Shown here piece by piece: positions 56,690 through 64,000 of a DNA stretch of 64,000 nucleotides. Each line of letters opens with the position of its first letter. Position 1 is the first letter of the stretch. Source of the DNA: Diphasiastrum complanatum (taxonomy: Eukaryota > Streptophyta > Lycopodiopsida > Lycopodiales > Lycopodiaceae); contig MU831571.1 of the NCBI GenBank assembly GCA_029204225.1, positions 1-64,000 on the forward strand, given 5' to 3'. The notes under the pieces are model-generated. The model saw only the letters and a program-made list of their open reading frames with translations, searched no databases and was not told where the DNA came from. The position numbers and the translations under genes were made by a program.

Positions 56690-57570
56690 TCACTCTTTTG
56701 AAAGCTTTGAAAGATTGGTGGGCTTTCTCTGTTGCTAATGTATGAACTGCCATCAATCGGGTTTCACATAATTTGTGCAACGCTTCATGATGTAGTTGTA
56801 AAGACTTATCATCATTTAACAGTCTGTTGTCCTATGCGTAAAGATGAGACTAAAAATTCAATCGACATGACAACATCTTGACCATAAACCAGTTGAAAAG
56901 GTGTTTGATTTGTACTATTTTTGTAAGTGGTTCTGAATGCCCAAAATGCGGCATACAGTTTATGTTCCCAATCAGACCGACTCGCTTCAACTGTCTTTGT
57001 CATAATAGTGCAGAGAATCTTATTGGAATTCAACTTGGCCATTCCCTCTGAGATAGTAAGGAGTACTAAATCTGTGTATAACAAAAAAATCTTCCAATAA
57101 ACACTTTATTATTAGATTAACAAAGTGTGTACACCCCGGTCACTGACAATCTCGATCGGACATCCAAATCTGATTATAATATTTTCACAGAGAAACTTGG
57201 CCATAGATTTCGCCTCAGCAACTTTGACAGCTTTGGCTTCAATCCATTTGGTCATATAATCAGTTGCTACGATAATGTATCAGGCCTGAGATTCTTGCAC
57301 GGTCGGATGAATAGGGCCAACATAATCGAGTCCCCATTTTTCAAATGGTGCTTGCGATAAAACCAGGTGAAAGGGTCCATAATTCTGTTTGGTAGGCCGT
57401 CGTGCTCGCTGGCAAACATCACATGTCTAAATATAATTTTTTGTGTCCTTATAAAGCGTAGGCCACCAAAAACTTGATTGCAAAAGTTTACAAACAATAA
57501 TATCCATAGAGAAGTGTCCTCCGCCCATGCCATCATGTGAAAACATGATTAAATCTGGGATTTCATGCGG
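56690..57570 (-). pseudogene. Gypsy integrase, copy C
   Basis: Minus strand, several frames: zinc domain with GGGHFS, WWPTLYKDT and CDVCQRARRP (HHCC, from about 57540), then core FEKWGLDYVGP, VATDYMTKW and IVSDRGVH (first and second acidic residues, about 57330 and 57150), then AFRTTYKNSTNQTPFQLVYG near 56930 and a C-terminus ALHKLCETRLMAVHTLATEK near 56740. A small duplication or frameshift lies near 57110. Ends at about 56700, joined to the gag of the right TR-GAG-like element. Confidence 0.85.
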
Positions 57571-59170
57571 TAACACACATCTACGTAGAATATTGTCTGA
57601 ACTTTTGTCAAAGAGTCATTCGGTTGTCCTAGCATCAGGTACTCAACAATATTCGCTGCCCATTTAGGTATTGCTTCTACATAGAACAATGTAGCATCTA
57701 GTAATTCATCATCCACTTCAGTATTAACTAGTGCGGATTCGATTTACGAAACGTGATCAGCTAGATAATTTGCTTGCCCTTTCGAACCACAATTCGAAAG
57801 TCGAATTCAGTCAATAATAGTAATCATCTTGCAATATGTCCAGCATTGCATGTCTTGTTTATCAAGTAAAGTAACGGCTGGTGATCCGTATAAAATGCAA
57901 AGTGCGTTTCCATGAGGTAGTGACAAAATTTTCGAATAGAAAAAATCATGGCTAACGCTTTACGTTCTGTTGTTGAATAATTCTTCTCCGGATCTATAAG
58001 TTGTCTGCTTGCAAATCGTATAGGATAATCCTTCTTATAATCACCTGACTGCGTCAAAACTGATCCAATGGCGTATTTTGAGGCATCCGTGTGAACATGA
58101 AATTCAATCGTCCAATCTAGAGAACATATTGGTGCTGAAGTTAATGTTTTTTTTAATTTTTCAAAGGCTTCTAACGCCTCTACTGTCCAAATAGAAACAA
58201 TAGTCAGTTTGTACATAGGTCGTGCTAAATCCGCAAAGAAGATAATAAAAATTTAATAGTAGTTCGCATGACCCATAAATACATAAACTCCACGAATCGT
58301 TGTTGGCGGTGGCAATTCCACAATAATCTTGATTTTAGAATAATCTGTGGCAATACTATGTTTCGATATCACATGTCCAAGCACAATTCCGTGGGAAGTC
58401 CATATCTGGTATTTTTTTGGATTTAGAGAAATTTGATATTTGCGACATCTTTCAAATACTTTCTCCAATCGATCCAGGTGGTCTACATCTGTACTATGGA
58501 CTCCCAGGTCATCCAAGTATATTTCAAGAAATTTCTGTAGATAATCTTTAAAAGAAAATTGCATTACTCTTTGGAATGAACTTGGTGCATTACAGAGTCC
58601 AAACGGTATTACTTTGTAAGCATAGGTGCCCCATTATGTTGCAAAAGCTGTTTTGTGGCGATTGGCAGGTGCAATCTTAACATGGTTGTAACCACTAAAT
58701 CCATCCAGGAAACTATAAGCTTCCGCTCTAGCAAGACGATCCAAAATGCTTTTAGTAAAAGATAACGAAAAGTGACTCTTCCGCGTCACTTTGTTCAAAG
58801 CCTTGAGATTCACATAAATTCTCAATTTCTCATTCTTCTTAGAAACAATGACAATCGATGAGATCCATTCGGTATGTTCGATCTCATAAATGAAATCGGC
58901 ATCAAGCAATCTCTGAAATTCTTTCTTTATCAGGTCCGCAATATTAGGATTACATCGACAGAACTTTATAACCTTTGGAACTGCTTCAGGTACTAAAGGT
59001 ATGGTATGTTCAATAACTGACGTCGGAATACCCTTCAGATCTTGATAAGTCCATGCAAAACAATCTTGATACTTAATAAGTAACAAGCGGAGTGCTTGAT
59101 ACTGTTCAGGATTAAGTTGTAATCCAACTTGTATTATCTTTTCCGATTCTTCTGGTTTGGCAAGATTCAT
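57571..59170 (-). pseudogene. Gypsy reverse transcriptase-RNase H, copy C
   Basis: From 59170: LLLIKYQDCFAWTYQDLKGI, FIYEIEHTEWISSIVIVSKK, LDGFSGYNHVKIA (first catalytic Asp), a stop just after HKTAFAT (58633-58631), then RVMQFSFKDYLQKFLEIYLD with the catalytic YLDD near 58515, SLNPKKYQIWTS and RNase H FHVHTDASKYAIGSVL, NYSTTERKALAMIFSI (ERE changed to ERK), FYTDHQPLLYL near 57870. Frameshifts near 58610, 58255 and 57824. Domain order gag-PR-RT-RH-INT is that of Ty3/Gypsy. Confidence 0.9.
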
Positions 59171-60495
59171 TGGCTGTGTCGTAGCTGGGCCATCGTAAAC
59201 ATCTTCCTAGTTTGGCACGTGTTCTTCGGGTTCACGATGTGCTTTAGGTAACATGATAACCATATCATCCAATGTATAACGTTTAGAATATTCGGGCATA
59301 TTATGCTGGACCACATCTGCTTGTTCCTTTTCAAAAGGACTTGTCTTGGATCTTTGCTTAGCTTTCTTAGCAGGAATTGATCCTGGAGGTGATGACTTCC
59401 GAGACGACTATATCTTGTTAGAATTCTGACTTCTAGAATCATCCTCGACTTTTCCTTTGCCTTTATCCAGTAAGGGTGGCACATTCACTGAATCAATTTT
59501 TTGAGGAGGATTTTCCCATTTCAGAACCGTATTATAATGTTGTTTGGCTTGTTTCTTCGTCATTGACCCTGTGATCCTGTCTTCCTTCAATATAACTGCT
59601 TTGGTCGGTTTTATTATTGGTTCATCGGGAACATTACGCACTCCAAATATGGTCAGCTGCATATGATTTAGAATTTGTTCATCCGTAAGTTCTGCAATGT
59701 CATCATAAGTCAAGGCATGACTCATAGGAATGAGGTCATTTTCAATCCGATCTGGTATAAGTTCCGTTGATATCCAAGCTACATTCAGTACATTCAATGG
59801 AAAAGTGATCGGTGTATCCAAGGTTCGATCCAATAATGAAATCTCAATCAAATCTGACTGATTATCTTGTTGACCCATATATTCAGCTATACAATCAATC
59901 GTTGCAAGAGCTTCATTCTAGTTGACAGTATCTGTTTGAGAATCGTAATGAACTCCCAAATTTTTCTCTGGTCGGTCACAAGTATGATCCGTTGTTGATG
60001 AATTATCATTCTCTTTTTGAACCACTGGTCTGATAGTCCAAGTTACGAGTTGCGCAAGTAATTCATAACTAGGCCAGGAAAATTACTTTTGAAAATCGTG
60101 AACGTGCAGTCAAAGTTGACTATTGATCAAACGACAGTTCGTCCACGAGGAATGATTGAAGATATACCTGTCAAAATTGCAGGAGTACAGTTCGTCATTA
60201 CTTTCGTAGTAATGGACTTATTAGAAGCACCAAATATCTACCGAGTTTAATGAAAAAAGTTGCAGGCCTGTAAGGCCCCATTTTGTACATAGCTTTATAG
60301 AAATTAGATTAACTCCTGAACCGCCATCTATCACAGCTGCTTCCTTAGGAAATTGTCTATGCTATATCGGCAGAGTGATATTCTTTTGTTCACTTTCCCA
60401 AGCAGCTCCAACATGGAGTACTTCAATAGAATCTTCAAATCCAACACAAAAAAGTGGCTCTTGATGGACTTCTGGTTCTGCTTGAGCTATTTTAA
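59171..60495 (-). pseudogene. Gypsy gag-protease region, copy C, with two flipped blocks
   Basis: Minus strand: SEQKNITLPI and VIDGGSGVNLIS (about 60400-60300), then after the flipped blocks NVLNVAWISTELIPDRIEND (about 59800), KKQAKQHYNTVLKWENPPQ, LDKGKGKVEDDS and on to 59171. Between 60040 and 60255 the same protein region is present but on the plus strand, in two blocks (see the finding). Stops and frameshifts are frequent. Confidence 0.8.
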
Positions 60496-60588
60496 CTCTC
60501 TTCCTCAATGATCAACGTCATTTCTTATTTTAGAGTATACTTTATTCATGGAACATACCTCCATGATAGCATTACAAGTAAAGACTTT

Positions 60589-62024
60589 TTACATGACCTG
60601 GTCTAAGCCAAGTTTGGCTCTAAAAGTTTCAAACTTTTCTTTACTTAAAGCTTTTGTAAATATATCAGCAACTTGTAACAACGTAGAACAATGTACAATA
60701 CTTATGTCTTCAGATTGTATTTTTTCATGCACAAAGTGATATTTTACTTCAATATGTTTTGTCTGTGCGTGAAAGATTGGATTTTTAGCCAATTGTATTT
60801 CGCTTTGACTGTCAAAGAAAATAACAGTGGGATTTACCTACTTCATGCCAATCTCACATAACAACTTACGTAGCCAAATAGCTTCTTGGGTAGCAGAACT
60901 CAATGCTTTATATTCGGCTTCTATGGAAGAAAGAGAAATAGTATCTTGCTTCTTGCTAGACTATGAAAAACAATCGCTACCAAAATTGAAAGTATAACCT
61001 GTTGTTTACTTTCTATCATCTATACTTCCAGCCCAACCAGCGCCAACATAACCTTACAACTTAGGTAAAACACTTTGTCTTTTGTAGATTAGACCAAGGT
61101 TCGGTGTAACATACCTCAAAGTCCTTTTTGCAGCTTTCCGATGGTCCATAGTGGGTGATGACATGAATTGGCTAATCAAACTTACAGCATAGCAGATATC
61201 AGGACGTGTAGTCGTAAGATATATTAAACTTCCAACTAGTTGACGAAATAGTGTAGCATCAACATGTGCACTATCATCAATACGAGATAATTTCTTACCA
61301 GCTTCGCAAGGGGTGATGGAAGGTTTGCACTCTGTCATGTCAAATCTCTCCAATATCTCGCCTACATACTTGTTTTGACATAACCTGATATCATCATCGT
61401 AAAGTACAATCAAGGCAATGTTGTCATCATTTATAAGAACATAAAGATTTGGATCTGAATTTGTTCTTACAAATCCATGTGAAAGAAAGTAACTGTTAAT
61501 GCGTCCATACCATGCGCGTGGCGCTTGCTTAAGGCCATAAAGTGTTTTGTGTAGTTTACATACCTTCTGTTCTTGCCCTTTTGCCATGAAGCCCTACAGT
61601 TGGACCATGTAAACTTCTTCCTCTAAGTCACCATTAAAAAATGTAGACTTCACATCCATTTGATGGATCTTCCACCCAAAATGAGATGCTAAGGCAATGA
61701 TAAGGCATAGCGTAGTCCACTTAGCCACTGGAGCAAATGTCTCTTCATAGTCAATTCCTTTGCTTTGCTCATAACCCTTCACTACTAGGCGTGCCTCTAT
61801 TGTGCCATCCGCATGAAACTTGTTCTAAACTCCCATTTGTTGTCAATGGATTTCTTTCCAAGTGGTAGATCAACCAACTCCCATATATCATGTCTTTGGA
61901 TGGATTCTATCTCTTCTTCCATTGCCCTTTGCCACTCTTTGTGATCTTTTGCTTCATCAAAGGTTGATGGCCCTCGACACTTCAGAATGTCAATCATTAG
62001 GGCATAGTTGATGGCTCTCGACAC
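60589..62024 (-). pseudogene. Copia C1 copy b, reverse transcriptase-RNase H with internal deletion
   Basis: RT start AKDHKEWQRAMEEEIESIQR (about 61955), GIDYEETFAPVAKWTTLCLI, KIHQMDVKSTFFNGDLEEEV, LYGLKQAPRAWYGRINSYFL, then ALIVLYDDDIRLCQNKYVGE near 61400: the catalytic YVDD reads YDDD and about 40-50 residues that should follow are gone. Then RQLVGSLIYLTTTRPDICYA, a decayed RNase H near 60850-61050, and TKHIEVKYHFVHEK to ADIFTKALSKEKF at the end. Stops and frameshifts in the RNase H part. Confidence 0.9.
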
Positions 62025-62051
62025 TTCAAAATGTCAGTCATTAGGGCATAG
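61964..62051 (-). repeat. 44-bp tandem duplication at the integrase-RT junction of C1 copy b
   Basis: TTGATGGCCCTCGACACTTC at 61964 and TTGATGGCTCTCGACACTTC at 62008 begin two 44-bp copies with about three differences. Because 44 is not divisible by three, RT is put out of frame with integrase. Copy a has a single copy. Confidence 0.9.
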
Positions 62052-63493
62052 TTCACATGATAACGATTGGGAGACTTCCTTTCTCGTGTTGATCTTCTCA
62101 CTTCACTTTGTGTGCTAGATCCTGTTTGATTTAGCTTTGCATCCTTCATGATCTTTTCATACCATTTTGGTATCTTAGATTCATGTGATACACTACGTGG
62201 AGAGTACGTATCCCAAGGAGTGTCCAAGTAATGTCTCTTACTTCCAACCGGTTTTTCCTTTATTGTTCCTATTGGCAAGTACATCTCCCTAGGCTCTTGA
62301 ATAGGTGGTGTTCTTTCATATTCGCCCTCTCGACTTTTGTCTTCACGTGCATCATTTTGTGGAGCATCTTCTTCATTTTCTTCCTCCAAAATTGTGGGAA
62401 GTCTCTTGATGCTTTCACCGCTTGCATGGTCTTCATCTTCATACCTATGTGTTTCATCAAAGATCACATCTTTACTAATGTGAATATTGTTCATTACAAG
62501 ATCAAAACATTTGTAAGCTTTCGTTCTTTCATCATAATCGACGAAGATACACTTGATTGCTTTGGCATCAAGTTTCTTTCGCTCCTCCTTTGGCACATGT
62601 ACATAGGCCTTGCATCCAATGACATGAAACTTGTCGATTTTTGGGTTTATTCCAGTAAATGCTTCTTCAGGAGTCACATTTGGAACCGCAACTATAGAGC
62701 TTCTGTTTTGCAAGAACATTGCCGCACTGCACGCTTCCGACCAAAGTGAATTGGTCAAGCCCATTTGCTTCATCATGGAGCGTGCACTCTCCATAATAGT
62801 CATGTTTTTCCTTTCAGCTACACCATTACCATGCGACGTGTGTGACTGTGTGAATTGTCTTTTAATGTTGTGTTCTTTGCAAAAGTATTCAAAATCATCA
62901 AATTTGTATTCACCCCCTCTATCGGATCTTAGCACTTTGATGCGTGCATCTAGTTGGTTCTCTACCAAAGTTTTGAACTCCTTGAAGTGAGCAAAAGCGT
63001 CAGATTTCTTCTTCAAGAAATAAATCCATGTCCTCCTAGAGTAACCATCTATGAAAGTCATAAAATTATATGCTTTTCCCAACGACATGGTCTTCATTGG
63101 GCCGCACAGGTCGCTGTGAATTAGTTCTAGCGGTTTTTTAGCTCTTGCAGCTCCACCTTTCTTGAATGTCTCTCTGTGATGTTTTCCCATGATGCATCCT
63201 TCACATATTGCATGATGATCATCCTGCAATGCCGGTAACCCTATTACCATCTTCAGCTTTGCCATCAATCTCAAGCTCCCATAGTTCAAATGACCAAGTC
63301 TTCTGTGCCACAACTCGGATTGAGATGCTGTTGAGATAGCCAAACCATATTCACCTGGTTTTGCAGCATCCAATTTATAAAGGCCACAGTTACTATCTCT
63401 ATAACCCTTCGCCACCACTTTGTGGTTGTGGTTCGTATCCTTCATAAGGCATCCATCCTTGACAAATTCAACTTTAAGATGCTGATTTGCCAT
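61997..63493 (-). pseudogene. Copia C1 copy b, GAG-pre-integrase and integrase, open for 498 codons
   Basis: ELWHRRLGHLNYGS near 63310, CEGCIMGKHHRETF near 63200, integrase acidic residues in HSDLCGPMKTM (about 63118), RSDRGGEYKFDDF (about 62935) and NGVAERKNMT (about 62825), then a linker MYLPIGTIKEKPV and the RT-proximal segment NYALMTDILKCREPST. The frame ends at 61997 because of a 44-bp tandem duplication (61964-62051). The integrase itself looks intact, more canonical (RGGEY) than in copy a (RGDEY). Confidence 0.9.
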
Positions 63494-63990
63494 TACACCA
63501 ACAGAAAGAAAACTTTTTTTGAGTCTAGGAACATAAAGTACATTAGGGATGTTTTTAATTTTGCCATCAGGAAATTACATAGGTACATTGTCCACACCCT
63601 GTATCTGGCATTCCTCTCCATTGGCTTGAGTGACCTTATCCCCATCATGGATTGGTGATAATTTTTCAAACCAATCACGTTTGTCGGTCATATGCCTTGT
63701 GGCGCCTGAGTCTATGAATCATCTGGCACCATCATCAACTTGGGATGCCAATGCCGATGAGAAAACACTTGTTTCGTCATCTTCTCCATCATCTTCGGCA
63801 ATGTTTCCTTGTTGAGTCACTTTTCTCGCCTTTATGTCTGCTTTCTTTTTATAACACTCGCGTGCCCCATGACCGTAACTTTTTTCCTTTTGATGACGAC
63901 TCTCCTTCGTCATCATCATCCTTGGATTTCTTAGGAATCTTTTTCCATCCATTCTGCTTGCCTTTAGCAAGTAAGGCTTGATCCTCCTGT
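63494..63990 (-). pseudogene. Copia C1 copy b, gag end and protease, frameshifted
   Basis: Relative to copy a, 32 bases are missing near 63872, removing most of the zinc knuckle (KCYYCHKSGH) and shifting the frame. Then SALASQVDDGAR is followed by TGA at the Trp codon before FIDSGATRHMT (about 63719). A third change, TTTCC to ATTTCC-like near 63577, moves the frame again before NVLYVP. Confidence 0.85.
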
Positions 63991-64000
63991 GGGGTTTGTC

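Larger units (their letters stand above)
54220..56700 (-). mobile_element. TR-GAG-like Copia, right copy, minus strand
   Basis: Minus strand: gag from about 56700 (DSSYVLRVKDLHRELSCIRD, LVQVILNGLKDEFDNLVQ), zinc knuckle CFFCGKKGHSF near 56385, protease WWIDSGSSSHMTSPRKSF near 56240, NLNMNLISVGKML near 56030, then a tail to 54567. A purine tract TTTTTGAGGAGGG (54567-54555) and LTR start TGTGAAAAATTGGC (54554) follow. The gag N-terminus is missing, replaced at about 56700 by Gypsy integrase. Related to, not identical with, the left element. Confidence 0.75.
60496..64000 (-). mobile_element. Copia family C1, copy b, inverted relative to copy a
   Basis: Continues beyond base 64000. On the minus strand it carries gag C-terminus, protease, integrase, RT and RNase H, ending in the purine tract GAGGAAGAGAG (60506-60496) and GTTAAAATAG, of which only about ten LTR bases remain before Gypsy copy C. 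It aligns with copy a over 42793-44808 at high identity, giving an inverted repeat of 2 kb with arms 17 kb apart. Confidence 0.9.

Noticed and set aside
62231-62749. 172-codon plus-strand frame, paralogous to one at 44062-44580 on the minus strand
   Set aside because: Antisense shadow of the Copia C1 integrase; conserved between copies only because the sense strand is.

Overview
The window is nuclear DNA of a seed plant. The evidence is one spliced plant gene, a TIC32-like short-chain dehydrogenase/reductase with GT-AG introns, embedded in plant-type Copia and Gypsy retrotransposons, a plant-type LINE and a Helitron, plus long AG/CT and GT microsatellites. No bacterial, organellar, rRNA, tRNA or CRISPR locus is seen. 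Introns of 4.7 kb, 23.3 kb and more than 15 kb packed with retrotransposons suggest a large genome (gymnosperm, early-diverging angiosperm or another TE-rich lineage); the species cannot be told.

Layout. 1-4181: a Copia-clade element on the minus strand with gag and protease but no recognisable pol. 4182-4980: Gypsy RNase H/integrase piece and start of its 3' LTR. 4981-7184: decayed Copia lacking the integrase core. 7185-17679: non-genic DNA rich in tandem repeats, GC-rich islands and hairpins. 17680-18961: a compact Helitron with both termini. 19481-48773 (+): four exons of the dehydrogenase gene, 584 coding bases, ending before the catalytic YxxxK; the remaining exons were not found and probably lie past the window.

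Intron 2 (20531-25195) holds foldback elements, AG repeats and an antisense Copia LTR-gag. Intron 3 (25276-48622) is a retrotransposon nest: a LINE whose reverse transcriptase (25.7-27.2 kb) and endonuclease (47.4-47.6 kb) pieces lie on either side of about 20 kb of later insertions; Gypsy pieces in both orientations; a complete LTR-bounded element E1 (29253-38118) with 5-bp target duplication TTCCA, tRNA-Asp-type primer site, purine tract and an unrecognised coiled-coil ORF, itself filled by Copia fragments; a Copia LTR-gag with a large internal foldback; and a Copia gag-protease-integrase reading frame (42394-44808) cut off where it meets a Gypsy fragment.

Intron 4 and beyond (48774-64000): Copia, Gypsy and gag-only elements, mainly on the minus strand. 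The last 3.5 kb is a second copy, inverted, of the 42-44.8 kb Copia element. Both copies are dead, by different lesions.

Nothing suggests a cooperating gene system. One host gene carries a heavy, nested load of dead mobile elements. The least explained items are the coiled-coil ORF of E1, the non-TG..CA LTR ends of two Copia families, two blocks inverted in place inside one Gypsy copy, and several long foldbacks in transcribed introns or LTRs.
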